A DNA stretch of 64,000 nt from contig NZ_JARAMP010000006.1 in the NCBI RefSeq assembly GCF_028802875.1, forward strand, positions 119,521-183,520, in the 5' to 3' direction. Shown here in pieces: positions 17,594 through 25,686 of the stretch (position 1 is its first letter; every line of letters begins with the position of its first letter). The notes below the pieces were generated by a model that was not told where the DNA came from, searched no databases, and was given only the letters and a program-made list of their open reading frames with translations. This DNA comes from Seohaeicola sp024304985 (GTDB taxonomy: Bacteria > Pseudomonadota > Alphaproteobacteria > Rhodobacterales > Rhodobacteraceae). The position numbers and the translations under genes are program-made.

Positions 17594-19306
17594 GTGCCTG
17601 CCATTCCGAGGAACCGGGTCACGCTTTTGCCGCTGGCACCGCTGCTGACCCTTGCGGTGCTGCTGGTGCCCGTGGGTGCGGGGCTGGCCGGGGTGCTGGC
17701 CCCGGCCTTTGGCTGGTTTCCGGCATTGGGTGGCGAGTCGCTGTCACTGGGGCCGTGGCGCGCTTTGCTGGCCTGGCCCGGATTGCCGGATGCGGTGTGG
17801 CTGAGCCTGTTCACCGGGCTGGGGGCGACGGCGGTGTCGCTGCTGATCACGGTCATGATCTGCGCGGCCTGGCAAGGGACGAGCAGTTTCGGGCTGATCG
17901 AACGGGCCTTGTCACCCTTGTTGTCGGTGCCCCACGCGGCGGCGGCATTCGGGCTGGCCTTTCTGATCGCTCCATCCGGCTGGATCGCGCGGGGGCTGTC
18001 GCCTTGGGCCACAGGATGGGAAAGGCCGCCGGACCTTCTGATCACGCAGGACCCCTTGGGGCTGTCGCTGATGGCGGGGCTGGTGGTCAAGGAAGTGCCC
18101 TTTCTGCTGCTGATGACGCTGGCGGCACTGGGGCAGGTGCCGGCGCGGCGGTCGGTCCTGTTGGCGCAGACGATGGGATACGGGCGCATGGCGGGTTGGG
18201 TTCTGACCGTGTTTCCAAGGCTCTATGTGCAGATCCGCCTGCCCGTCTATGCGGTGCTGGCCTATTCCTGTTCGGTCATTGACGTGGCGCTGATCCTTGG
18301 CCCGACACGGCCGTCAACGCTGGCGGTGCAGGTGTTGGAGTGGCTGTCGGACCCCGATCTAGGCCTGCGGTTTCAGGCGGCGGCGGGGGCGGTGCTGCAA
18401 CTGGGGTTGATTTTGGGCGTTCTGCTGATGTGGCGGCTGGGCGAGCATGTGGTCGCGCGGCTGGGCTGTGCCTGTGTGCGGATGGGGCACCGGATGGCGC
18501 GGGATGGCGCGATGCGGGCGCTTGCGATGGCGCTGGCGCTGATCATGGCACTGGCGGTGGGTTTGGGGATTCTGGGGCTGGCGGTGTGGTCGGTTGCGGG
18601 CTTCTGGACCTTTCCCGACCTGCTGCCGGATCAGTTCACATGGCGCAACTGGGCGCGGCAAGGGGATGGTCTGGCGCGGATCGCGGTGGAAACGGCGGTG
18701 ATCGGCGCGGTGGCCACGGGGATCAGTCTGATCCTGACCGTCGCCTGCCTTGAGGCCGAGTATCGCCACGGGCTGCGGCCTTCCACGCGGGCGCTGTGGT
18801 TGCTGTATCTGCCGTTGATCGTGCCGCAGGCGACCTTTCTGATCGGGTTGCAAACCCTTGCGATTGGAACGGGATGGACCGGCGCGCGGGCGGCGGTGAT
18901 CGCGTCCCATGTGATTTTCGTGCTGCCCTATGTGTTTCTGTCGCTGTCCGACCCGTGGCGGTCCTGGGATGCGCGGCAAGGGTTGGTGGCGGCCAGCCTT
19001 GGCGCCGGGGCGGAGCGTGTCCTGTGGCGGGTGCGTCTGCCGATGCTGCTGCGGCCGGTGCTGGTGGCGGCGGCGGTGGGGTTTGCCGTGTCGGTGGGGC
19101 AATATCTGCCGACGCTCTTGATCGGGATGGGGCGCGTGAGCACCCTGACGACCGAGGCGGTGGCCCTGTCATCTGGGGGTGACCGGCGGCTGATCGGGGT
19201 TTATGCGCTGTCGCAGACGGTGTTGCCGCTGCTGGGGTTCGCGCTGGCGCTGGCGCTGCCGGCGGTGGTGTTTCGCAACCGGCGTGGCGTGTTGGACAGG
19301 GGGTAG
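17594..19306 (+). CDS. ynjC: YnjC-type ABC transporter permease (fused double permease)
   Basis: This 570-residue inner-membrane protein contains two binding-protein-dependent permease domains in one chain, as in E. coli YnjC, with about twelve hydrophobic helices. The ATPase-contact loops are seen around QTMGYGRMAGWVLTVFPRL in the first half and AASLGAGAERVLWRVRLPML in the second. The start is GTG at 17594, 15 bases after ynjB, because MPAIPRNRVTLLPLAPLL leads straight into the first helix. It forms an operon with ynjB and ynjD. Confidence 0.88.
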   Translation: MPAIPRNRVTLLPLAPLLTLAVLLVPVGAGLAGVLAPAFGWFPALGGESLSLGPWRALLAWPGLPDAVWLSLFTGLGATAVSLLITVMICAAWQGTSSFGLIERALSPLLSVPHAAAAFGLAFLIAPSGWIARGLSPWATGWERPPDLLITQDPLGLSLMAGLVVKEVPFLLLMTLAALGQVPARRSVLLAQTMGYGRMAGWVLTVFPRLYVQIRLPVYAVLAYSCSVIDVALILGPTRPSTLAVQVLEWLSDPDLGLRFQAAAGAVLQLGLILGVLLMWRLGEHVVARLGCACVRMGHRMARDGAMRALAMALALIMALAVGLGILGLAVWSVAGFWTFPDLLPDQFTWRNWARQGDGLARIAVETAVIGAVATGISLILTVACLEAEYRHGLRPSTRALWLLYLPLIVPQATFLIGLQTLAIGTGWTGARAAVIASHVIFVLPYVFLSLSDPWRSWDARQGLVAASLGAGAERVLWRVRLPMLLRPVLVAAAVGFAVSVGQYLPTLLIGMGRVSTLTTEAVALSSGGDRRLIGVYALSQTVLPLLGFALALALPAVVFRNRRGVLDRG

Positions 19307-19309
19307 GCG

Positions 19310-19975
19310 ATGGCGGCGGGGTTGGAACTGGATCACCTGACGATCACGCTGGGCGACAGGCGGTTGGTCGATCTGCATCAGACGGTGGCGCCGGGCGAGG
19401 TCCTGAGCGTGATGGGGCCATCGGGGTCGGGGAAATCGACGCTTTTGTCGGTGCTGATCGGGCGACCTGATCCGGGCTTTGACGTAAGCGGACGGGTGCG
19501 GCTGGACGGGCGCGACCTGAGCGGGCTGGGACCTGAGGCGCGGCGGATTGGCCTTTTGTTTCAGGATGATCTGCTGTTTCCGCATCTGTCCGTGGGGGAG
19601 AATCTGGCCTTTGCCCTGCCCTCGACGGTCAAGGGCCGTGCGGCGCGGCAAGCGCGGATCGACGCCGCGCTGGAGGCGGCGGAACTGGCTGGTTTCGCGG
19701 GGCGTGATCCGGCGACATTGTCGGGCGGACAACGCGCGCGGGTCGCTTTGATGCGCTGCCTGCTAAGCGCGCCGCGTGCGCTGTTGCTGGATGAGCCGTT
19801 TTCCCGGCTGGATGCGGATTTGCGGCGGCAGATGCGGGATTTCGTCTTTGGCCGGGTGCGGGCCGAGGGGATTCCGGCGATCCTTGTGACACATGATCTG
19901 GAGGATGCGGTGGCGGCGGGGGGCAAGGTGATCTCGCCCCTTGGCGAGGTCAGGCAGACCGGGCGGCCTGCCTGA
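19310..19975 (+). CDS. ynjD: YnjD-type ABC transporter ATPase
   Basis: This is the ATPase of the YnjBCD importer, a compact 221 residues without a C-terminal regulatory domain. Walker A GPSGSGKST, Q-loop LLFQDDLLFPHLSV, signature LSGGQRARVALMR, Walker B LLLDEPFSRLD and the switch histidine (LVTHDLEDA) are all present. The ATG lies three bases after the ynjC stop. The stop codon is embedded in an inverted repeat shared with the convergent polyamine gene. Confidence 0.9.
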   Translation: MAAGLELDHLTITLGDRRLVDLHQTVAPGEVLSVMGPSGSGKSTLLSVLIGRPDPGFDVSGRVRLDGRDLSGLGPEARRIGLLFQDDLLFPHLSVGENLAFALPSTVKGRAARQARIDAALEAAELAGFAGRDPATLSGGQRARVALMRCLLSAPRALLLDEPFSRLDADLRRQMRDFVFGRVRAEGIPAILVTHDLEDAVAAGGKVISPLGEVRQTGRPA

Positions 19976-19977
19976 CC
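19948..19977. terminator. Bidirectional hairpin between ynjD and the polyamine operon
   Basis: GGTCAGGCAG (19948-19957) and CTGCCTGACC (19968-19977) form a perfect 10-bp stem with a 10-base loop, located between two converging genes and including the ynjD stop. No T-run follows on either side, so efficiency is uncertain. Confidence 0.5.
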
Positions 19978-19984
19978 TGTCGGT

Positions 19985-21223
19985 TCAGGCGTTCCAGGGC
20001 CGGTCGCCCGCCGCATCCTTGACGCGGGTGGGCAGGCCGATCTGGTCGAGAAGGGTCAGGAAGGGTTTGGGGTCCAGTTCCTCGACATTGACCATCGTGC
20101 CGGTGTCCCATGTGCCGTTCGCGATCAGCATCGCGGCGGCGACGGGGGGCACGCCTGCGGTGTAGGAAATGCCTTGGCTGCCCACCTCGTTATAGGCGTC
20201 TTTGTGGTCGGCGACGTTGTAGATGAACACTTCCACCTCTTTGCCGTCTTTCAGACCTTTGACCAGATCGCCGATGCAGGTCTTGCCGGTGTAATCAGGA
20301 GCAAGGCTGGAGGGGTCGGGCAGAACGGCCTTGACCACCTTGAGGGGGATCACTTCCAGCCCTTCGGCGGTTTTCACCGGCTGTTCGGACAGAAGGCCAA
20401 GGTTTTTCAACACGGTAAAGACATTGATGTAGTGATCGCCAAAGCCCATCCAGAAGCGCACATCGGCATCCGGGTAATTGGCGGCCAGCGAGTGCACCTC
20501 GTCATGGCCGGTCATATAGGCTTTCTGCTTGCCGACGACGGGCAGGTCCCATTCGCGGCCAACCTCGAACATTGTGTTGGTCTGCCATGCGCCGTTCTGC
20601 CAGCTGTAGACGGTGCCTGTGAATTCGCGGAAGTTGATTTCCGGGTCGAAATTGGTAGAGAACCAGCGGCCATGCGAGCCTGCGTTGATGTCCACGATGT
20701 CGATGGAGGTGACGCTGTCCATGTAATCGTCGGCGGCCAGACGGGCATAGGCATTGACCACGCCGGGATCGAAACCGATGCCGAGGATGGCGGTGACGCC
20801 AGCCTTTTCGCAGGCTTCGCGGCGTTTCCATTCGTAATTGCCATACCATGGCGGTGTTTCGCAGATCTTGGCGGGGTCTTCGTGAATGGCCGTGTCCATA
20901 TAGGCGGCACCGGTTTCGATGCAGGCTTGCAACACGGTCATGTTCACGAAGGGCGAGCCCACGTTGATCACGATCTGGCAGCCCGTATCGCGGATCAGTT
21001 GGGCCACGGCGGCCGAGTCCATCGCGTCAAGCGCATGGGCCTTGAACACGCCCGGCTGTTTCATCGCGGATTTTTCATGCACCGAGTCGAGGATCGCCTG
21101 ACATTTCGCGACCGTGCGACTGGCGATATGCAGATCGCCCAGCACATCATTGTTCTGCGCGCATTTATGCGCCACGACCTGAGCCACGCCACCGGCGCCG
21201 ATGATAAGCACGTTGCGTTTCAT
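19985..21223 (-). CDS. Carboxyspermidine/carboxynorspermidine dehydrogenase (saccharopine dehydrogenase family)
   Basis: The enzyme reductively condenses aspartate semialdehyde with putrescine or diaminopropane using NADPH, giving carboxyspermidine or carboxynorspermidine. The 412-residue protein has an N-terminal Rossmann motif (VLIIGAGGVAQVVAH) and the family signature ILGIGFDPGVVNAYAR. It lies 64 bases downstream of the matching decarboxylase gene, which fixes its role better than sequence alone, since related proteins are often annotated generically as saccharopine dehydrogenase. A strong AAAGGAGG ribosome-binding site precedes the ATG. The exact diamine used (spermidine or norspermidine route) cannot be told from sequence. 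Confidence 0.88.
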   Translation of the reverse strand: MKRNVLIIGAGGVAQVVAHKCAQNNDVLGDLHIASRTVAKCQAILDSVHEKSAMKQPGVFKAHALDAMDSAAVAQLIRDTGCQIVINVGSPFVNMTVLQACIETGAAYMDTAIHEDPAKICETPPWYGNYEWKRREACEKAGVTAILGIGFDPGVVNAYARLAADDYMDSVTSIDIVDINAGSHGRWFSTNFDPEINFREFTGTVYSWQNGAWQTNTMFEVGREWDLPVVGKQKAYMTGHDEVHSLAANYPDADVRFWMGFGDHYINVFTVLKNLGLLSEQPVKTAEGLEVIPLKVVKAVLPDPSSLAPDYTGKTCIGDLVKGLKDGKEVEVFIYNVADHKDAYNEVGSQGISYTAGVPPVAAAMLIANGTWDTGTMVNVEELDPKPFLTLLDQIGLPTRVKDAAGDRPWNA

Positions 21224-21287
21224 GGTGTCACCAGACCTCCTTTAAGGTTCCAGTTGCAGGAAAAGCGCCATACCGCGGCGCGGGCGA

Positions 21288-22385
21288 TCACGAGAGGGCG
21301 GCGACGAAATCGTCGTAGCCGAAATCGCGCACAAGGCGCTCGGTCCCGTCCAGCTCGCGGATGGCGATGGCGGGCATCTTGACGCCGTTGAACCAGTTCT
21401 TCTTGACCATCGTGTAACCGGCGGCGTCCTGAATACTGATCCGGTCGCCGGGTTTCAGCGCCTTTGCAAAGCGGAATTCGCCGAAGATGTCACCCGCCAG
21501 ACAGGATTTGCCGCAGATCATCCATTCCTCGGGGCCCGCGTTGGGGCTGACCTTGGCGCTTTCGCGGTAGATCAAGAGGTCGAGCATATGCGCCTCGATC
21601 GAGCTGTCGACGATGGCGAGGTTCTTGCCGTTGTAGAGCGTGTCCAGAACAGTCAGTTCCAGCGTGGTCGATTTGGTGATCGCCGCCTCGCCGGGTTCCA
21701 GATAGACCTGCACCTCGTTCTGGCCTGCGAAGCGCTTGAGGCGTTCGGCCAGACGGTCAAGGGGATAACCTTCGCCGGTGAAATGGATGCCGCCGCCAAG
21801 CGAAATCCACTCCATCTTGCGGATCAGATGGCCGAAACGTTGTTCGATGCTGCCCAGCATCGCGTCGAAGCGGTCGAAATCGGCGTTTTCGCAGTTGTTG
21901 TGGAACATGAAGCCGCTGATCTGATCCAGCACGGGCGCGATCACGGCGGGGTCATGTTCACCCAGACGGCTGAAGGGGCGCGCGGGGTCGGCCAGATCGA
22001 AGCTGGAGGTGGAGACGCCGGGATTGACGCGCAGGCCGCGGGTGTGGCCGCGGCTGACCTCTTCAAAGCGGGTCAACTGTCCGGCGGTGTTGAAGATCAC
22101 CTTGTCGGAATTGGCCAGAACCTCGTCAATCTCGTGATCGGCCCAAGCCACGGAATAGGCGTGGGTTTCGCCGGGGAATTTCTCGCGGCCCAGCTTCACT
22201 TCAAAAAGCGAACTCGAGGTGGTGCCGTCCATATACTCGGACATCATGTCGAAGACCGACCATGTGGCGAAACATTTGAGCGCCAGAAGCGCCTTGGCGC
22301 CTGACGCCTCGCGCAGGTGGGCGATCTTTTCCAGATTGGGCAGCAGATGTGCCTTGTCGATCAGGTAGTAAGGCGTGTGCAGCAT
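21288..22385 (-). CDS. nspC: Carboxynorspermidine/carboxyspermidine decarboxylase NspC
   Basis: This PLP enzyme decarboxylates the carboxypolyamine made by the neighbouring dehydrogenase, giving norspermidine or spermidine without S-adenosylmethionine decarboxylase. The 365-residue protein has the alanine-racemase-like fold type III. The PLP lysine is K37 (LLALKCF), with MEWISLGGGIHFTGEGYP as phosphate-binding region and CGKSCLAGDIFGEF carrying the catalytic cysteine of the second subunit. The ATG at 22385 follows GGGGGAAGG and matches family length. The next in-frame ATG is five codons upstream. The gene is first in a two-gene operon. Confidence 0.92.
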   Translation of the reverse strand: MLHTPYYLIDKAHLLPNLEKIAHLREASGAKALLALKCFATWSVFDMMSEYMDGTTSSSLFEVKLGREKFPGETHAYSVAWADHEIDEVLANSDKVIFNTAGQLTRFEEVSRGHTRGLRVNPGVSTSSFDLADPARPFSRLGEHDPAVIAPVLDQISGFMFHNNCENADFDRFDAMLGSIEQRFGHLIRKMEWISLGGGIHFTGEGYPLDRLAERLKRFAGQNEVQVYLEPGEAAITKSTTLELTVLDTLYNGKNLAIVDSSIEAHMLDLLIYRESAKVSPNAGPEEWMICGKSCLAGDIFGEFRFAKALKPGDRISIQDAAGYTMVKKNWFNGVKMPAIAIRELDGTERLVRDFGYDDFVAALS

Positions 22386-22509
22386 CGTGCCTTCCCCCAT
22401 GCGTGGCGGCCTGCCGGTGGCAGGGCGGGACTTCAACAGGAAGCGGGTGGATAGGGCCAATCGCCCGGCGTATCAAGTGAAAACCTGATGACGGGGCCGC
22501 GTGGGGCGG

Positions 22510-22932
22510 TCACTCCTCGCCTTCAACCTTGCCGCGCATGGCCTTCACCTCGCCGCGCACCTTCTTGGCCTTGATGCGGCGCTTGACCGATCCGAAGGTG
22601 GGTTTGGTCGCTACCCGACGCTTGGGGGCGACGAGCGCGGCGCGGATCAGCTCGGCCAGACGGTCGCGGGCGATTTCGCGGTTGCGGACCTGACTGCGGG
22701 TTTCATCGACTTGCAGGACGATGGCCCCGTCCTTGGTCCAGCGCCGCCCGGCCAGACGCCGCAGACGGGTTTTCACGGGCAACGGCAGGTTGGGGGAGCG
22801 TTCCGCCTCGAACCGCAATTCGACGGCGGAGGAGACCTTGTTCACGTTCTGCCCGCCCGGACCGCTGGCGCGGATGAACTGTTCGGTCAGTTCCCAATCC
22901 TCGATGCCGATGTCGTCGGTGATCCGCAGCAT
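22510..22932 (-). CDS. arfB: Alternative ribosome-rescue factor ArfB
   Basis: ArfB (YaeJ) releases ribosomes stalled at mRNA ends by hydrolysing peptidyl-tRNA. The 140-residue protein has the release-factor GGQ motif (SGPGGQNVNK, GGQ at 26-28) and a long basic C-terminal tail (VKRRIKAKKVRGEVKAMRGK) that enters the empty mRNA channel. Its length matches the family. It lies downstream of a terminator hairpin, so it has its own promoter in the roughly 50-base gap or depends on read-through. Confidence 0.93.
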   Translation of the reverse strand: MLRITDDIGIEDWELTEQFIRASGPGGQNVNKVSSAVELRFEAERSPNLPLPVKTRLRRLAGRRWTKDGAIVLQVDETRSQVRNREIARDRLAELIRAALVAPKRRVATKPTFGSVKRRIKAKKVRGEVKAMRGKVEGEE

Positions 22933-22983
22933 GACCGCCCGTTCCTTGTGATGTTGCCCCGGACCATAGCGCGGATGGGAGGC

Positions 22984-23014
22984 AAACAGAAAGGGCCACC
23001 CTTGCGGATGGCCC
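22984..23014 (-). terminator. Intrinsic terminator after the candidate RNA
   Basis: Read on the minus strand, 23014-23006 pairs with 23001-22993 (nine pairs including one G-T) around a GCAA tetraloop, followed by TTTCTGTTT. It separates the structured intergenic segment from arfB. Confidence 0.75.
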
Positions 23015-23026
23015 TCTGAGATTTAC

Positions 23027-23153
23027 GGAGGTGGGGCCGGTTAGGCTCTCACCAATTCGGATGTTGCATCCCCCGAGGGCTGCCTCAGGACTGCGTCCCC
23101 CGAACTGTTCCGACACCTCTCTCCAATATCCCGTTAGACACTAGAGCACCTCC
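23027..23153 (-). ncRNA. Candidate structured RNA of unknown family
   Basis: Between the queuosine precursor transporter and arfB lie 280 bases without a gene. On the minus strand, GGAGGTG (23153-23147) pairs perfectly with CACCTCC (23033-23027) to close a 127-base element. Inside are three consecutive small perfect hairpins at 23098-23088, 23086-23075 and 23071-23059, with loops of three to four bases. A TTGACA-like -35 lies at 23204-23199, though the -10 is poor, and a good intrinsic terminator follows 13 bases after the element. It lacks the conserved core of SRP RNA, 6S RNA, RNase P or common riboswitches as I know them. It could be a small RNA or the 3' end of the transporter mRNA. Confidence 0.5.
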
Positions 23154-23212
23154 TTTCAATTGTTTCGCCTGAGATCAGGTTGCCACAAAATCAGCAGATG
23201 TCAAAAACAAAA

Positions 23213-23836
23213 TCATGTGGTGCGCGGGGTCAGTGCCCCCACGATGATGCGGAAGGGCACAAGTGCCACTAAAGCGAGCAGAAGTTTGACGCTCCAGTCG
23301 GCCACGGCCAGCGACACCCAGAGCGGCACCATGGGGCCGACGCCCAGAAGCGGCAGCACCTCACCAGCCCAGGACACGTCATTGCCGGGTTCGATGAAGG
23401 ACAGGCTGGCCGAAAAGGCGATGGTGAAGAACAGCGCAGTATCGACGGTCGAGCCGACAAGGGTCGAGGCCAGCGGCGCGCGCCACCAGCGGCCCGCGCG
23501 GAGACGGTCGAAAATTGCGACGTCCAGCAGTTGCGCGGTCAGGAAGGCAAGGCCCGATCCGATGGCGATGCGGAGTGTCACAAGCGGACCGAATTCGCCC
23601 ATGATCTGTGTGCCGATCAGCGAGCAGAGGACGCCCACGACGAAGCCCACGAACACGACGCGGCGGGCGGGGCCTGCGCCATAGACGCGGTTCATCACGT
23701 CGGTCACCAGAAAGGCGAGCGGATAGGTGAAGGCGCCCCATGTCAGCCATTGGCCGAAGAGGAACTGGACAAGGATGTTCGAGGCCACGACGATGGCGGC
23801 CATGGCAAGGATGCCGGGAAGATGGGTGCGGTTCAT
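23213..23836 (-). CDS. yhhQ: Queuosine precursor transporter (VUT/YhhQ family)
   Basis: YhhQ-family proteins import the queuosine precursor preQ0 or preQ1 for tRNA modification. The 207-residue integral membrane protein has about six hydrophobic helices and family hallmarks WGAFTYPLAFLVTDVMNRVYG near residue 32 and ASTLVGSTVDTALFFTIAFS near 125. The ATG at 23836 is the natural start. No queuosine synthesis genes are nearby in the window. A structured intergenic segment and terminator follow it. Confidence 0.88.
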   Translation of the reverse strand: MNRTHLPGILAMAAIVVASNILVQFLFGQWLTWGAFTYPLAFLVTDVMNRVYGAGPARRVVFVGFVVGVLCSLIGTQIMGEFGPLVTLRIAIGSGLAFLTAQLLDVAIFDRLRAGRWWRAPLASTLVGSTVDTALFFTIAFSASLSFIEPGNDVSWAGEVLPLLGVGPMVPLWVSLAVADWSVKLLLALVALVPFRIIVGALTPRTT

Positions 23837-23905
23837 GTTGGTGCCCGTTTTGACAAGGTTGCGGCGACTTGGCCCCGGTGGGGGCAGATGAATGAGGATC
23901 GCCGT

Positions 23906-24832
23906 TTACTCTTTGTCCAGCGGGCTGGCAAGGGGTGGTGCGACGGCGTATTCCACGATCTCGGTGCGCTGGAAGAATTTGAAGTTGTCATCCGAGATCA
24001 TGGTGAGGCGGATGCGCCCCTGCCCGTCTTGCCAAACCGTCAGACCTTCAAGGTTGTCATGCTGTCGGGTGCGGGTCTGGAGCAGCATCTCCTCGGCCAG
24101 CAACTGATCGCCGGTCACGTCGAAGCGGCGCAGGCGGGTGCGGAAGCCTGGCCCGGTCAGTGCGCGTTCGAGGAGATAGAGCCAGCCATCGGGGCCGAAA
24201 TCCGCGCCGACCGGCAGGAAAGCCCCGCTGCGGGGGATGCGGAAGGGGATGTCCCAACCCTGCCCGTCAAAGCGGTAGACCGGAAAGGGCCGGTCCAGCG
24301 CACCAGAGCGTTCGGGGATGGTGAACAGATGCCCGCGCGCGTCGATGGCGAGCGCTTCGAGCGATGAATTGAGCTGCATCCCGGCGAAATCGGGATGCGA
24401 GGCGATGCGGATGGCAGGCCGGTCGGCGCCCGGATAGTAGCGGACGCGATGATGCGCTTCGAAGGAGACGTAGAACCCGCCTTGGGGGGCGAGGGCCAGA
24501 CCCTCGGAATCGGCGGTGCGTTTCTTCAGCGGTGCCCCTTCGACATCCTGCAACAGCAGGAATGGGCGGGCGGTGATCCCGGTGATCCGCCCGCTGTCAT
24601 TGCGCTGCAACTGGCCATTGACCGCATGCCCCCTGTCGGTGAGGGCAAGGAAGGTCAGACCGTCCTGATCGAGGTCGATGGCCGAAAAGCCGCCGAAGAC
24701 CGGATCATCCATATGCCAGCGATAGCTGCCCAGATAGGTCGCGACGCCCGGCTGTCCGGCATCGGTTGCAAGACCAAGCCCCAGACCGACCGCCGCGACC
24801 GCGCCTAGCGCGAGCGCAAGACGGCGGCGCAT
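23906..24832 (-). CDS. Secreted esterase-like/phytase-like beta-propeller protein
   Basis: The 308-residue protein begins with a signal peptide (MRRRLALALGAVAAVGLGLGL) and continues with the esterase-like domain of phytase-like proteins: GSYRWHMDDPVFGGFSAIDL, then SLEALAIDARGHLFTIPE, then HDNLEGLTVWQDGQGRIRLT. The domain is predicted to be a periplasmic beta-propeller, and its substrate is unknown. The ATG at 24832 overlaps the end of mepA by 28 bases. It was chosen because it opens a signal peptide, whereas a longer frame upstream encodes no recognisable export sequence. It is probably in an operon with mepA. Confidence 0.78.
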   Translation of the reverse strand: MRRRLALALGAVAAVGLGLGLATDAGQPGVATYLGSYRWHMDDPVFGGFSAIDLDQDGLTFLALTDRGHAVNGQLQRNDSGRITGITARPFLLLQDVEGAPLKKRTADSEGLALAPQGGFYVSFEAHHRVRYYPGADRPAIRIASHPDFAGMQLNSSLEALAIDARGHLFTIPERSGALDRPFPVYRFDGQGWDIPFRIPRSGAFLPVGADFGPDGWLYLLERALTGPGFRTRLRRFDVTGDQLLAEEMLLQTRTRQHDNLEGLTVWQDGQGRIRLTMISDDNFKFFQRTEIVEYAVAPPLASPLDKE

Positions 24833-25686
24833 TGTTCGGGCAGATCGGCGAGCGTCAGATCTCGTCGCGGACGGGGTGCAGGGGCGTTGGGATCGCGCGG
24901 CTTGGCCGGCGGCGGGTTCAGGATGTTGTTGACCCATTCCTGCGCCTCGGCGCAACCGTCACCGGGGGGCGGCGTGTCCTGATCGAGGCAACCGCGCGCG
25001 CCGCGCGGGCAGTTCAGTCGGACGTGGAAATGGTAGTGATGGCCATACCAAGGCCGGATCTTGCGCAGATAGGCGCGATCGCCGCCTTCATCCTTGCACA
25101 TCTGCACCTTGGCACCGGGAAAGACGAAGATCCGCGCCACGCGGGGGTCAGAGGCTGCGGCCTTGATCACCTCGTGATGCTGGCGGGTCCACTGGTTGTT
25201 GACATAGGCACCCTCGGCCCGGCGCAAGGAAATCGAGGAGATGTTCTCACGCTCGTTGCGGGTCAGGTTCAGGCGGTTGGGCGGCAGCATCCAGATATCG
25301 GCGTCCAGGCCGATCTGGTGGCTGGCGTGGCCCGTCAGCATCGGTCCGCCGCGCGGCTGGCTGATATCTCCGATATAGAGCCCCTGCCAGCCGGGCAGGC
25401 GCGCGGCGAAGCCGGACAGGTCCATCAGGAAATCAATCGTTTCGGGATGGCCCCAGTTGCGGTTGCGCGACAGGCGCATCGCCTGCCATGTCGGCCCGGT
25501 TTCGGGCAGTTGCATGGCCCCTGCGATACAGCCCTTGGAATAACCGCCAAAGGGCGCGGGTTGCGCTGCGGCGGCTGTTTTCTGCGCTCCGAACAACTGC
25601 TTGGCGGCCTGCGCGGCCGCCTCACCAGCCAGCACGAGACTGAGGAACAGGGATATCGTCAGTGTCAGGGTGTGCGCGCGGCCCAT
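24805..25686 (-). CDS. mepA: Penicillin-insensitive murein endopeptidase MepA
   Basis: MepA is a periplasmic LAS-type zinc endopeptidase that cleaves D-alanyl-diaminopimelate cross-bridges in peptidoglycan. The 293-residue protein has a signal peptide (about 1-25) and the zinc-site motifs GHASHQIGLDADIW (ligands H123, D130) and GHHYHFHVRL (H219/H221). Conserved cysteines fit the disulfides of the family. It overlaps the upstream UMF1 carrier gene by 22 bases and the downstream phytase-like gene by 28, pointing to one transcript of three genes. Confidence 0.93.
   Translation of the reverse strand: MGRAHTLTLTISLFLSLVLAGEAAAQAAKQLFGAQKTAAAAQPAPFGGYSKGCIAGAMQLPETGPTWQAMRLSRNRNWGHPETIDFLMDLSGFAARLPGWQGLYIGDISQPRGGPMLTGHASHQIGLDADIWMLPPNRLNLTRNERENISSISLRRAEGAYVNNQWTRQHHEVIKAAASDPRVARIFVFPGAKVQMCKDEGGDRAYLRKIRPWYGHHYHFHVRLNCPRGARGCLDQDTPPPGDGCAEAQEWVNNILNPPPAKPRDPNAPAPRPRRDLTLADLPEQCAAVLRSR

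Noticed and set aside
22984..23153. SRP RNA, 6S RNA or tmRNA in the gap upstream of arfB
   Set aside because: The conserved SRP loop sequence and the long single helix of 6S RNA are not present on either strand. The segment is kept as an unassigned RNA.
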